Under the pieces are notes generated by a model, which was given only the letters and a program-made list of their open reading frames with translations, was not told the DNA's origin and made no database searches. From Cryptomeria japonica (Eukaryota; Streptophyta; Pinopsida; Cupressales; Cupressaceae), in the NCBI RefSeq assembly GCF_030272615.1, contig NC_081408.1:203652191-203716190 (forward strand): a stretch of DNA of 64,000 nt, written 5' to 3'. The position numbers and the translations under genes were made by a program. This document shows positions 22,804 through 33,807 of the stretch, piece by piece. How positions within the stretch are numbered: position 1 is the stretch's first letter; each line of letters begins with the position of its first letter.

Positions 22804-23945
22804 CCTACATAAATTAATGAGGTATGTGAAGATAAATATTGGATTAAAGCAATGGAAGATGAATTGGAACAAATTGAAAGGAATAACAGTTGGTCATTAG
22901 TTCCCCGGCCTAAAGACAAAAATGTAATTAGAACTCAATCGGTTTGGAGAAATAAACTTAATGAAGATGATAAGGTAATCAAAAACAAAGAAAGATTAGT
23001 GTGTAAGGGATATTCATAGAATGAAGGAATTGATTACAATGAAACCTTTGCACCAGTAGCTAGAATTGAGGTAGTCAAACTTTTATTGGCTTTTACAACA
23101 CACAAGAACTACAAAGTATATCAAATGGATGTTAAATGTGCATTTCTGAATGGAGATCTTGAAGAAGAAGTTTATATTGAACAACCTAATGGATTTTATT
23201 TGATAGATAACAAAGACATGGTTTGCAGGTTAAGGAGAGTTGTATATGGTCTAAAACAAGTTCCTAGAGCTTGATATGCTAGGCTGGACAAATGTCTTTT
23301 ATAGCTTGGATAAACTAAAGGTAATGCTAACAACAATCTTTACTACAAAGTGACTAATGATGACATCTTGGTTATTGAAGTTTTTGTTGATGATATAATC
23401 TTTAGAGGAGAAGATGGATTGTGTAAAGACTTTTCTAACAAAATGCAGCAAGAATTTGAAATGTCTATGATTGGAGAGATAAAATTCTTTTTAGGATTGC
23501 AGATTTCACATACTGATAAAGGTATATTCCTATGTCAATCTAAGTACTTGAAGGAATTACTAAAGAAATTTGGAATGGAAAACTGTAAACTAGTAAGCAC
23601 ACCTATGACTACAACTGATAAATTATCTTTGAAGGATGAATCAACACCTGTTAATTCGACAAGATACAAGTCTATGATAGGAGGTTTATTGTATTTGACA
23701 CAAACAAGAACTGATATTATGAATGCAGTATGTATTGTTTCAAGATTTCAGAGTAATCCTAAAGAAAATCATGAATCAGAAGTGAAAAGGATTTTTCGGT
23801 ACCTACAAGGCACTACAAATCTTGATTTATGGTATCCTAGAGATGAAAATTTTGACTTATGTGCATACACAGATGCTAATTGGGCAGGAGATGTGGATGA
23901 TAGAAAAAGCACCACCAGGGAGCATTTTTTCTTGGTACTAGACTA
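22804..23945 (+). pseudogene. Copia C reverse transcriptase
   Basis: The same frame continues through a few stops (near 22801, 23018, 23272 and 23301). Landmarks are YWIKAMEDELEQIERNNSW, FAPVARIEVVKLLLAF, MDVKCAFLNGDLEEEVYIEQ and the catalytic FVDD at 23383-23394, followed by MQQEFEMSMIGEIKFFLG. Phe in place of the first Tyr of YVDD is normal in Sirevirus-like elements. A one-base deletion near 23918 shifts the frame at the start of RNase H (RKSTT then EHFFL), which ends this open stretch at 23946. Confidence 0.92.
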
Positions 23946-24335
23946 ATTTCATGGTTGAGAATGAAACAAAGTTGTACAAGTCTATCAATAACAAAATCAG
24001 AATATGTTGCTGCAACAACTAATTGTACACGGGTATTATAAATCAAACAAATGTTGAAGGACATAAAGGTTAAATGCAAGGAACCTATAGCTATTTACTG
24101 TGATAATATGGAAGCAATTGATATATCAAATAACCTGGTATTTCACTCTAAGACTAAACATGTTTCTATCAAATTCAATTTTCTAAAAGAGAATGTTGAA
24201 GCAAAAGAAGTGAAATTAGTTAATGTGAATACTAAAGAGCAGATTGCAGATATTTTTACAAAGCCTTTGCCTAAGGAAACTTTTGAATATCTCAGAGAGC
24301 AACTTGGAGTCCTACCCCCACCAGTAAAGACTTAG
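23946..24335 (+). pseudogene. Copia C RNase H C-terminal part
   Basis: In the shifted frame the RNase H continues (ISWLRMKQSCTSLS, SEYVAATTN) and then runs as an open stretch, 24051-24335, with AIYCDNMEAIDISNN, SKTKHVSIKFNFLKENV and EQIADIFTKPLPKETFEYL. The stop at 24333 is the natural polyprotein end. About 380 non-coding bases with purine tracts follow before the LTR. Confidence 0.9.
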
Positions 24336-24712
24336 ATAGTTAATGTTTGTCATCAACCGACAGAACTACCAGAGAAATATTTTATATTGGCTTTGATCAG
24401 GAGAGCTACTTCTCAAGGGTAGTAGTTGGTATAACAAGTTGGTATTTTGTATTTAATCTTGTTTTTGTAATGCTTTGGCATTTGATGTCAAAGGGGGAGA
24501 GATTGATATGGAAAAACACATTATCCCTTGGGGGAGAGATTGTTACTTTGGGGAGAGATTATTGCAGAGATTGATTAGTTTCTATATCTGTATTTTGATT
24601 TCTGGTTAATGATCTCTTTGGGAGATTGTTGGTTTTTGGTTTTTGGCATTTCTATATTGGCACTTTGATGGTTTTCCCATTTTGTGTTGCCATCAAAGCC
24701 AAAGGGAGAGAT
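24336..24712 (+). promoter_or_regulatory. Repeated purine tracts before the C 3' LTR
   Basis: Four purine tracts of the GGGGAGAGAT type lie at about 24490-24503, 24530-24542, 24550-24560 and 24701-24712. The last one abuts the LTR and is the expected plus-strand primer. Multiple purine tracts upstream of the 3' LTR are a described Sirevirus feature, so this supports the lineage call. Confidence 0.8.
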
Positions 24713-25738
24713 TGTTGGTATTTTGGATATGTTGATATGGTTTTGTCATTGGTCTCAACACCTATCATCACTTATCAACACTTATTAGCACTTGGAGATC
24801 CTTGGTTATGTTCACCAGCAAGTCAGAGACTTATGCATAGTCACCGATATTTGGTTCACCGATAGGTTATATTGTTCACCAACACTTGGAATGACTTGGA
24901 GACTACTTGGTTTTGGTGATTTAGTTATTTATTTATTCGAGTTTGTATATTTGCTATTACTAGCAAATAGGTCCAGGTTATGCACCGACAGGCACATCTA
25001 TTCTAGATCAGCACGACACGTTATGAAGATTTATTATTATTGTAAATGCATTGAGCCGACATCATGCATCTCATAATGATTTATTTTTAATTGGTTTTAT
25101 TGTAATATCTTTTAGTGAGACGACCTATTCAATTGGTCTTAGGTTATGGTACAAATGTAAGATCTCATTTGTGAGATTGATATGTGATTGAAAAAGGAAT
25201 TGTAACAAGGTATATGCAAAAATAAGCAGAGCTATACACGCAGACATCATCTAAAGTTGAAGGAAGGTTTATATGAAGGTAATTAGAACTAAACCGGTAC
25301 TGAATCCAGAATATGAAGATGCTATTTTATGCAGTACATTATCACTGGATTTAACCATCCAATTGTAGTCAGTATGACTCTCATTTTGTGATTGAGTAGT
25401 GAGCTCTAGGCAGCTGGCCTTTCTACATGTGTAGAATCCATATTGTACACACATACTATCTGCAATAGTATCATCTAATTGTGAGTAAGGCTTCCCACCA
25501 TGGTTTTTCCCCTTACAACATTTCCACATACAAATATTTGTGTTATATATTGTGGATTTTGTTGTCTTTCTATTTCATGCATTAATCTTTATCGGTACTC
25601 CAATTAACTGATAAAACTATCTACCGACATAAAGTTTGGTTTATTGGCATTAAGCATTAAGTTTTGGTTAAGTTAATTTTGGTTGAATTTATTAGACAAC
25701 TGATTCACCCCCTTCTCAGTTGTCTCTGGGACCTAACA
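24713..25738 (+). repeat. 3' LTR of copia C
   Basis: It is 1026 bp, TGTTGG to CTAACA, and aligned throughout with the 5' LTR. It lacks 30 bp present at 19281-19310, with the junction at an ACTTGGTT repeat (24904-24911). Its hairpin (25694-25725) has a perfect 10-bp stem. The TATA box seen in the 5' LTR is changed here to TACAAAT near 25151. Confidence 0.95.
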
Positions 25739-25896
25739 ATCCTTTTGTATGTGACATTGTTGAATATAGGAAGGTGAAGCTAGAAAAGGTTGGCACTGAG
25801 GAGAACGTTGTAGATGCATTGACAAAGCCAGTGAGTACATTTACATTTAAATGGTGTACGAGATCCATGGGGCTTAAAGCCCCTGACTCTTATTAG
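25739..25896 (+). pseudogene. Copia B RNase H, 3' tail after element C
   Basis: Immediately after the C LTR the sequence encodes PFVCDIVEYRKVKLEKV, then TEENVVDALTKPVSTF, ending KAPDSY and TAG at 25894. This is the normal C-terminal end of copia RNase H and fits onto the TKHIYVQYH end at 19080. It shows that B was a continuous element before C inserted. Confidence 0.92.
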
Positions 25897-25938
25897 TCTC
25901 GTTGAGTAATTCTATGGATATCAGTATGTACCTTGGCA

Positions 25939-25948
25939 AGTGGGAGAT
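25939..25948 (+). other. Purine tract of copia B
   Basis: AGTGGGAGAT lies directly before the 3' LTR of B, at the position of the polypurine primer for plus-strand synthesis. Confidence 0.75.
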
Positions 25949-26714
25949 TATTAAATTATGTACAGACCCATACGCACTGTACATTGGTTGCCTCATATGT
26001 ACTAAGGTGATTCGTACGGTAGTCACCAATGTTGACCCATATTATGGTTCCAATGGTGGTAGTTCCAAATGCTGATCCATATGATGGTTCCAATGGCGTT
26101 AATTGCCAATGTTGACCCATATGGTGGTTCCAATGGTGGTGGTTGCCCAATGCTGACCCGTACAGTGGTTCCAATGGCAGTGGTTTCCTAATGTTGACCC
26201 ATATGGTGGTTCCGATGGTGTATGGTGTGAATGGCGTATGATGAACGCGGTCTAGCTTCCACTGTGGTGTCCATATATAGTTTGATGACCGCCGGATGGA
26301 CAATTGACAAGGCTGATTTAGTTGATCGTTTGTGGAGTGACAGTTGCAATATTAGATTCCATAAGGAATTGCAGATGTATAAATTGTTGTAGGATTCATT
26401 AAAAATGTATGATAGAAATTCAGGTTGATTGTAGCACAATCTGAGCCTATGTAAAAATTTTGTTGTCAATTGTATATAATATTATTTACTATAATACAAA
26501 GGAGACACTCGACTTTTTGGTGTGCGGGTTTTTTCCCGGAAGGGTTTCGCACGAGAAAATCTTTGTGTTTATGTGTATGGTCTTTATATGTTCTCTATTC
26601 TTCTTCTTAAGTCATCTTAAGATTTTGTAATTTAGGAAGTAGAAAGATATTGTTTATTACATCTTCTATGAATTGGCATTAGGCGAGTGTTTCTGTACCA
26701 TAGATTTCCTTACA
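25949..26714 (+). repeat. 3' LTR of copia B
   Basis: It aligns with 14496-15187. At 766 bp it is 74 bases longer, because the internal 40-41-bp tandem array has five copies here (starts 26028, 26068, 26108, 26149 and 26190) against three in the 5' LTR. A TATATAG box lies at 26274-26280. Confidence 0.9.
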
Positions 26715-26880
26715 AAATGACCTCATGTAAAGCCAATATGATGTTGCAAAGGTAATCATTAACATAATAAATGAGGTGTAATGTTAAAATATTGATTACC
26801 TGTGTTGGAAAGCAACTGACAACATCTGCAAAAATAACAAATTGATGTCAAAATAAAATGTTTTATTAATGAGGAACCTT
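26715..26880. other. Spacer between B and the LINE
   Basis: This is unique AT-rich sequence. It may include the 3' untranslated end of the minus-strand LINE that follows, since no clear poly(T) boundary can be fixed. Confidence 0.4.
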
Positions 26881-27417
26881 ATTTTTTGGTTTCCTCCAAT
26901 TTGGAAAAAGCTTTGAAACCTTAGATACTATGTAGATCATTTTGGGAGCATTTTTTTTGTCCATGAGCTAGTATGCGACCTTGGTTCAATACAAGTCTAC
27001 AAGAGAGTTGGCTTCTCTATTGTAGTGAGAAATTGTATAATCCTCAAACTGTGTTAAAAGAGATTTGACTTCCTGAATAATGTATTGGATCCTCCAGTTG
27101 CAATTATCTATTTTAAAGTTTGTAAGAGCCAAGATTGTGTTCATAGAGTCCCTTTCAATCATAATCTTGTTTAGATTCATACCTATTGCCAATCTAATCC
27201 CTTGTAGGAGAGCTTGTGCCTCAACAATATTGTTAGAACCATCTAATAATATTACCATGCCACGTTTCAAAATTGATCCCTAATTATTCCTAATAACATA
27301 CCATGTCCCCAAGATCCTTAGATCTCCTTTAGAAGCACCATCAAAGTTAATTTTCTAAAAGCCCAAATCAAGTGGCTTCCATTTAATCTCTTTTCGATTA
27401 ATTGTTTTTTTTTGTTG
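26881..27417 (-). pseudogene. LINE RNase H domain (3' part of a split L1-type element)
   Basis: On the minus strand, from 27360 down to 26986, the sequence encodes a plant LINE RNase H: INFDGASKG (first catalytic Asp), VEAQALLQGIRLAIG (Glu), IMIERDSMNTILAL (Asp) and SHYNREANSLVDLY (last Asp). The open stretch is 26986-27270, with a stop near 27280. In plant L1 elements this domain lies after the reverse transcriptase and a zinc region. That upstream zinc region is found far away at 48501-48925, because copia D inserted between the two parts at 27417/48496 with TSD TGTTG. Confidence 0.88.
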
Positions 27418-28613
27418 TGTTGGCCATTTGGTAGAATTGATTATGTGTTGCATTGGTGTTTTGTCATTGATGTCAACACTAGATATTTGGATGCTTTACC
27501 TACACCCTTCTGGTCTCGGTAGGTTGAGTGGTTTCTGGTTGATTTGGATCCAGCATGATCCGGTAGGCTCGGGTATAGTTTGGTGATGGAATTGACTTGT
27601 TCATGATACTCATGCTCATATTTGGTCAGTTGGTTTTCGTCTAGTGATCGGATGCTATCCTACTTGCTTAGAAGCTTGGCTTCTTGTTCCAGTGAGGGTT
27701 CCCCCAGTAGAGCTTTTGATGAAGATCTTTGATGAATTGCATAAGTGGTGTTGGTGCAGCTTCTGGTGGAAGTTTAGGATGTTGCTGGTGATCATGTTCG
27801 CGACTTGGCAGATGGAGATCATTGCTATAGCATGTGGACCTATAATGGGTCTCGATTGATCTAGGTTATGGACTGACTTTAATGTAATGTGTGGATTGGA
27901 CCTCTCGATGTATTTCTGGGATGTCTTATGTGTTGGATATTATTTGGTTTAAGGCCAATATAATTTGTAATTATGTAATTGGTTTATTGTCTAGTGGCCG
28001 ACCTGATTGTTTATGGTTGAAGGTTTGTATATATAGATGTAATATCTCATTGTAGATCATCTTGGTTATGGTTAGAGGTCATGGTCAAAGAATGTAATGT
28101 GCGAAAAATGTAATATCATTTAGGAAAAAGAATTGGTCGATCATTGGAGATCTAATTGGGTGTATGTAAGAGGATTTAGTCCTCTGGTATTGAGCTTAAC
28201 TGAAACTATACTCAACCATAGGAGATGCTATATTTTGTAGTTCAAAACTTCTCTGGATTGTAGTCTAGATCTCTATGTAGTTAGCGAGGCTAGTTTTGTG
28301 ATGAACAATGTGCTCTAGGCTATTGGTATTCTATAAGTGCAGACCCCTCAATTGTAATTCACATTTGACTGTGGGTAGGCTTCCCACCATGGTTTTTCCC
28401 TTTACCAGGTTTTCCCTGTATAAATCTTGCTTTCATGTGGATGGTATTTATTTTGTGATTATTGTTTATGCTTAATTGGTTTAACTTCTATTCTGGTATT
28501 AATGTTTTGGGTTTTGATATTAAAGTTTAAATTGCCAATAGTTCTGGTAATCTATGACAACTGATTCAACCCCCCCCTCTCAGTTGTCTTCCAGTTATTT
28601 GAACTATCTAAGA
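27418..28613 (+). repeat. 5' LTR of copia D
   Basis: It begins TGTTGGCC, ends CTAAGA (CTAACA in relatives) and aligns with 47275-48495. It contains the U3 dyad at 27461-27476, TATATATA at 28028-28035, the GTTTTTCCCT / GGTTTTCC box near 28395-28420 and the C-loop hairpin at 28556-28588. The primer-binding site that follows is TTGTATCAGAGCC (28616-28628), one base off the usual tRNA-Met match. Confidence 0.93.
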
Positions 28614-28671
28614 ATTTGTATCAGAGCCTTGGTCCTCTCTACAAAAATCTTAACTGCTTGAGGAAGATCCT

Positions 28672-29590
28672 ATGGTGTCTAATAGTTCAATTTCATCCAG
28701 TTCTTCTAGAGCTATCTTTCAGAGGAATATTCCAAGGCTTGATGGAACAATTTACACAGTATGGAAGATTCAGATGGAGACTCATCTGAGATGTCTTGGC
28801 AAGGAGATTTGGGAGATCATACAGAATGGTGTCACACCTTATAATCCTGGATCTGGAAATCCTCCTCTAGAAAACCTGGACAAGGAGCTTGAGAGTGATT
28901 GTAGAGCAAGAGAAGCCCTCTTGTGTGCACTTTCTGATCAACAAATAATGGGATTAACCGACAAATCATCTGGAAAGGCTATATGGGATAAGTTGGAGAC
29001 TCTTAATGAAGTTGACCCTATAGTGAAGATTTCTAAACTTGATGGTTACCAGGTAAGATATAAAAACATGAAGGTGGAAGAACATGAAAGGATTACTTCA
29101 TTCATGGAAAGGGTAAATGATATTGTTATGGGAATTCAATGTTGTGGTGGAACTCTGATTGAAGATGAAATTGTTTCTAAAGTCCCAAGAGCCCTACCAC
29201 CGGCTTAAAAAATGAAGGCTACTACTATTAATGAGTTGATAACAATGGTGAATACATTTGTCAACAAAGATAGTTTGGTTGGGAAACTATCTGCTTTTGA
29301 GCTTGAAGAATTTGGACCTTTTGGAGTTGTGCATTCTGAACCTTCTTTTCATGCATCTACATCTACAACTGGTAAAAAAGACTGAAAAAGATTTATAGAA
29401 AAAGGAATTAGAATATATGAAGAGAGAATATGATGAGTTTGAGAGACTTGAAGCACTATTTTCTAGAAGAGTACCTAAAGGACCAATAGGAAGTAAGTAT
29501 GAAGGAAAAGAACCTTTTAAATGTTTTGCATGTAATAAGATTGGTCATTTTGCATCTAGATGTCCTGAAAGGAATTAAAGATTTGAAGAA
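28672..29590 (+). pseudogene. Copia D gag (broken)
   Basis: From ATG 28672 an open frame of 178 codons carries a serine-rich start and the gag core (IPRLDGTIYTVWKIQMETHL, KAIWDKLETLNEVD, SFMERVNDIVMGIQCCGG). TAA at 29206 replaces a conserved Tyr codon. Further blocks follow (FVNKDSLVGKLSAFELEEF), then a TGA and a frameshift near 29390. The zinc knuckle CFACNKIGHFASRC at about 29525-29566 is intact in CCHC pattern. Compared with C gag, the spacing of blocks is the same. Confidence 0.88.
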
Positions 29591-30355
29591 GAGTTAGAAG
29601 ATAATTTAAGCCTAACCCTGGATATAAGAACAAGTACAAGTACAATAAAAACAAAGATAAATCATGTTACATAGCAGATGAGGAAGGCATTACTGATTCT
29701 GGTGATGAACCGACATAAAACTTTTCTAGTAGTTTCGGAAATGGTAAGGAATGGGTGTTCTTGGCTATCAAAGAAGATGATCTGGAACTGGAAGAGAATG
29801 TACTTGAAGAGAAGGAGCTTGCTGCTAAAATTAAAGACAAGGATGAATGGGTAATTGACAATGGTTGTTCACATCATATGATTGGAGATAAAGGGAAGTT
29901 TTTTTCTTTGCAATAAATTGATGGGGGTCTAGTTAGATTTGGAGATGACTAAGATTTTATGATCAAAAGAAAAGGAACTATATCATTGGATGGTAAGAAG
30001 AATACTAACAATGTTTATTATGTTGAAGGTTTAAGGCATAATATTTTGAGTGTAGGACAATTGGTAGATAAGGGATTTCAATTACAGTTCAAGGATTGAA
30101 AATGTAAAATCATTAATAGATCTGGTTTGGAGATTGCAACTGATACACAGACAAAAGGTAATATATTTCATTTGAACTCCGGTGAGAAGACATTTTTTAT
30201 TACACAGATTGATGAGAGTTGGCTATGGAAAAAAAAGCTTTGTCATGTGAATTTTGATTGCATTGTGAAGGTCAGTTCAACTAAGGTAGTTAGGGATATA
30301 CCTAAGATTATGAAGCCCTATAATCTGGTATGTAAAGAATATCAAATGGGTAAAT
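29591..30355 (+). pseudogene. Copia D protease and pre-integrase, cut by element E
   Basis: After a further frameshift the frame reads DEWVIDNGCSHHM at about 29840-29880. The protease triplet is Asp-Asn-Gly, as in F, so activity is uncertain. The protease body follows with several stops, then the pre-integrase (SWLWKKKLCHVNFDCIVKV). Here the first zinc-binding His is replaced by Lys, and a later Cys by Tyr (CKEYQMGK). The frame stops at the E insertion point: TAAAT (30351-30355) is the left TSD and the LTR begins at 30356. Confidence 0.88.
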
Positions 30356-31627
30356 TGTTGGCACTATGGATATGTGTGGCATTGTTTTTTTGTCATTGAT
30401 ATCAACACTAGGTGTTACTGACAAACAAATTTAAACTGGTTGATATGGATGGTTCTCGACAGACAGGTTACCGGTATAAGATCTAGTGTTACCAGAAAAA
30501 TAGATTATCTGGTTGACACTTTTGGCATGTTTGGATCAGTAAAGTATATTGGATTTCATGTCTTATATGCTCCATAAGCATGTTTTGGTCAGTGGGTATT
30601 GAATTAATAATTGGATGTTATCATACACACTACTAAACCCTTACCGACAATGGTATAAGGCTTTACCGACAGAGATTTCATTGAGGAATCATGACAGGAT
30701 GCACAATTGGTGTTGGTGCAGCTTCTTTGAGGATTTCAGGATGTTGAAGATGTTAGTTGATCATGCTTCAATTACTTGAAGACATTGATTTGGTGTGGTG
30801 GACTGAGAACAGGTCTAGTACCTATCTAGGTTATGGACCGGTATCATGCTAGTGTGTACTCTACACGTTGCCTGGATAATTCGAGATTTTTAATGGATTT
30901 GTTATTATTGTTTTGGTTTTTAGCCGACATGGCATATCATTGTAATAAAGAAATATGTAATGATATTATTGTAATATCTTTAGGTGGCCGATCTAATTGG
31001 TCTAGGCCTTAGGGTTTGTATAAATAAGAGATAGAAACTCTTTGCAGTGTATCATGGTTATTGAAAAAGGTCATGGTCAAGGAATGTAATGTGCGAATAT
31101 TGTAATATCATTCAGGATCATTCATTGGTGATTAGATTGGTTTCAGAAGAAGATTTAGTGCTCCGACATTGAGCTTAACTGGGAGTGTAATCAGGCATAG
31201 TTGATACCATTTCCAACAATTCACTCTATTGGATTGTTGTCCATTTATCTTGAGCAAATTGTAGCCTCTCTATAGTCAGTGAGACTCTTTTGTAATGAGT
31301 AGTACACTCTAGGCGGTGTGCCTTCCTGGAAGTGCAGGCCCCTCATCGTAACACATACTTTCTATAGAAGTATCATCTCACTGTGGGTAGGCTTCCCACC
31401 GTGGTTTTTCCCTTCTCGGGTTTTCCATGTACAAATCATGGTGTTATGTGGTATGATTGCTTTGGACTGATTATCTGGTTAATTACTGGTTATCGGTATT
31501 TGTTCCTACTGACATTTGTTTGTACCGGTACTTGATTTGTCTAAGGTTGTATTGTAGATTAAAAGTTATAATCTATTAACAAATGATTCACCCCTCCCCT
31601 CTTAGTTGTTCACTGACTATCCTAACA
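30356..31627 (+). repeat. 5' LTR of copia E
   Basis: It is 1272 bp, TGTTGGCA to CTAACA. It carries the U3 dyad near 30390-30405, TATAAATA at 31019-31026 as a likely promoter box, GTTTTTCCCTT / GGGTTTTCC at about 31404-31425, and a hairpin at 31579-31609 with one mismatch and one wobble pair. The primer-binding site TGGTATCAGAGC follows at 31630-31641. Confidence 0.95.
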
Positions 31628-31685
31628 ATTGGTATCAGAGCTTTGGTCCTCTTTTGTAGAAGGTTAACCACTTGAGGTAGATCCT

Positions 31686-32640
31686 ATGGTGGCTATTTTC
31701 AAAAAAGAAATCCCTAAGCTTGATGGAAAAAATTATAGGATATGGAAAATGAATGGAGACTCATCTTAGGTGTCTTGAAAAGATATTTGGGAGATCACTT
31801 AGAAGGGATACACACATTAAGATCTGGCATCCGGCAATCCTGCTCCTGTAGACCTAGACAAGAATATTTAAAATAATTGCAGAGCTAGAGAAGCCCTCCT
31901 GTGTGCACTTACTTATCAGCAGATCATGGGATTGACTGAAAAATCATCGACTAAGCTTATATGGGACAAATTTCATACTCTAAATGAAGGTGACCCTACA
32001 GTAAAATTTGCTAAACTTGATGGTTACCGGGTAAGGTATGAAAACTTGAAAATGAAAGAAAATGAAAGAATTATTGTGTTTATGGAAAGAGTAAATGAGA
32101 TTGTTATGAGAATTCAATGTTGTGGAGGATAAGTGAAGATGAAATAGTTTCCAAAGTCTTGAGAGCCCTTCCACTGACTTACAAGATGAAGGCAACTACA
32201 GTTAATGAGTTAAGAAGAATGGCAAATACTCTAGTCAATAGAGACATTCTAATTGGGAAATTATCTTCTTTTGAGCTTAAAGAATTTGGATCTTCTGGAG
32301 TTGTAAAGTTTGAACCTTCTTTTCATGGATCATCATCAACATCTATCGGCAAAAGTGATTGGAGAGCCCTATATGCAAAAGAATTGGAAGACATGAGGAA
32401 ACAAGATGAAGAGCTTGAGCAACTTGAAGCCTTATTTGCTAGAAGTGTACCTAAAGGTCCAACAGGAAGTAAGCATGAAGGAAAATAACCTTTTAAATGT
32501 TTTGCATGTAATAATATTGGTCATTTTGCATCTAGATGTCCTGAAAGGAATGCAAGGTTTGAGGAAAGAGTTAAGAACACTTTTAACCCTAACCCAAATA
32601 GATATAGATTTAAGAAAATAAACATTTCTACATAGTGGAT
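31686..32640 (+). pseudogene. Copia E gag (broken)
   Basis: ATG 31686 starts MVAIFKKEIPKLDGKNYRIW, the same gag start type as D. A one-base shift and stops follow within 30 codons (near 31768). The core continues at 31926-32132 (LTEKSSTKLIWDKFHTLNEG, VFMERVNEIVMRIQCCGG) and 32117-32488 in a third frame (NRDILIGKLSSFELKEF). The zinc knuckle CFACNNIGHFASRC at about 32499-32540 keeps all four ligands. Several indels make the protein unusable. Confidence 0.87.
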
Positions 32641-33807
32641 GAGGAAGGAGTAACTAATGACTTTGGAGATGAACCGACAGAAGACTTAGCTAGTGGATCT
32701 GGAAATGGAAAGGAATGAGTGTTCTATGCTAGAACGAAGTTGAACCAGAGCTCGCTATCAAAAATGAAGAGAAGGCCCTAGTAGCGAAAGTTGAAGATAA
32801 GGATGCATGGGTAATTGATAGTGGATTCTCACATCATATGACTAGAGATAAAAGGAAATTTTTGTGGCTGCAAGAATACAATGGTGGTCAAGTTAGATTT
32901 GGAGATGACAAGGCATGTACGATCAAAGGTAGAGGTATTATTTATTTGGATGGGAAGCATAACACTGATAATGTCTATTATGTAGAAGGTTTAAGGCATA
33001 ATCTTTTGAGTGTTGGTCAACTACTTGATAAGGGTTTTCAACTTCAGCTTAAGGATAGAAAATGTAAAATCATTAACAAAATTGGTTTGGAGATTGCAAG
33101 CGGAATTCAGATAGGAAGTAATATCTTTCACTTGAACACTCATAATAAGACATGTTTGATTGCTCATATTGATGAGAGTTGGCTATGGCATAAGAGGTTG
33201 TGTCATGTTAATTTTGATTATATTGTTAAGATCAATTCAACTAAGGTAGTCAGAGATATACCTAAGATTATGAAGCCTCATAATCTGATATGTAAGGAAT
33301 GTCAATTGGGTAAGCATGTCAGAAGTTATTTTAAAAGAGTACATGATAAACCTAATGATGTACTTGATTTGATTCACAGTGACTTATGTGGTCCATCAAG
33401 GACTAGAAGCTTTCAAGGTGATAGGTATTTCATGTTGATAATTGATGAATCTTCTAGAATGATGTGGGTGAATTTTTCGAGGGAGAAATTTGAAGCTTTT
33501 GAGAAATTCAAGATCTTTAAAGTGAAGGTTGAAATGGAAACTGGATTGAAAATCAAATGTCTAAGCTTAGATCATGGCAGTGAGTTCACTTCTCATGAAT
33601 TTAACAGCTATTGTGAGACAAATAGAATCAGGAGACAACTATCTGCACCTAGGACTCCTCAGCAAAATGGAGTAGTTGAAAGAAAGAACAAAACCATTTT
33701 GGATGCAGCTAGATCTATGATGATGGAAGCCAATTTGCCTCATATCTATTGGAGAGAAGCAATGAGTACAATAGTCTACACACTTAACAGAGTTCACATA
33801 AAAGGTG
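32641..33807 (+). pseudogene. Copia E protease and integrase, cut by element F
   Basis: The protease reads AWVIDSGFSHHMTRD at about 32806-32850, with an intact Asp-Ser-Gly. A 329-codon open stretch from 32838 to the F junction includes the pre-integrase (SWLWHKRLCHVNFDYI, CKECQLGKH, all four zinc ligands). The integrase core is intact too: LIHSDLCGP, LSLDHGSEF and NGVVERKN give the DDE triad. Reading stops at NRVHIKG where F's LTR starts at 33808. AGGTG (33803-33807) is the left TSD. The last codons of the annotated open stretch belong to the LTR of F. Confidence 0.93.

Larger units (their letters stand above)
19081..25738 (+). mobile_element. Sirevirus-like Ty1/copia element C, nested in B
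   Basis: This is a complete element with LTRs at 19081-20142 and 24713-25738, primer-binding site, gag, protease, integrase, FVDD reverse transcriptase, RNase H and purine tracts. The flanks are ATCAT (19076-19080) and ATCCT (25739-25743), a TSD with one mismatch. The single long gag-pol frame, the FVDD motif and the repeated purine tracts fit Sirevirus (SIRE/Maximus) elements. No env-like ORF lies between RNase H and the 3' LTR. Only point stops and one 1-base deletion disrupt the coding frame, so it is younger than B and probably among the younger elements here. Confidence 0.95.
14491..26718 (+). mobile_element. Tork/Tnt1-like Ty1/copia element B, hosting element C
   Basis: The two LTRs (14496-15187 and 25949-26714) match from a degenerated TGTTGA-type start to CTTACA. 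An AAAAT-like TSD is seen at 14491-14495 and 26714-26718; its first A overlaps the last LTR base, so it is probable rather than certain. Gag, protease, integrase and reverse transcriptase lie in that order. The RNase H is cut at codon level by element C, inserted between 19080 and 25739, and the RNase H tail resumes after C. The gag core (LWKKLGDLYQCKSL, LRKKLYSLKM) and the DSGASFHMT protease fit the Tork/Tnt1 lineage. Confidence 0.92.

Noticed and set aside
24347-24574. env-like third ORF after RNase H in C
   Set aside because: 75 codons with no membrane or envelope features, lying across the purine tracts. The interval is too short for an envelope gene.
14503-26303. Repetitive His/Trp-rich minus-strand peptides at 14503-14688 and 25956-26303
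   Set aside because: They are translations of the 41-bp array in the B LTRs on the non-coding strand.
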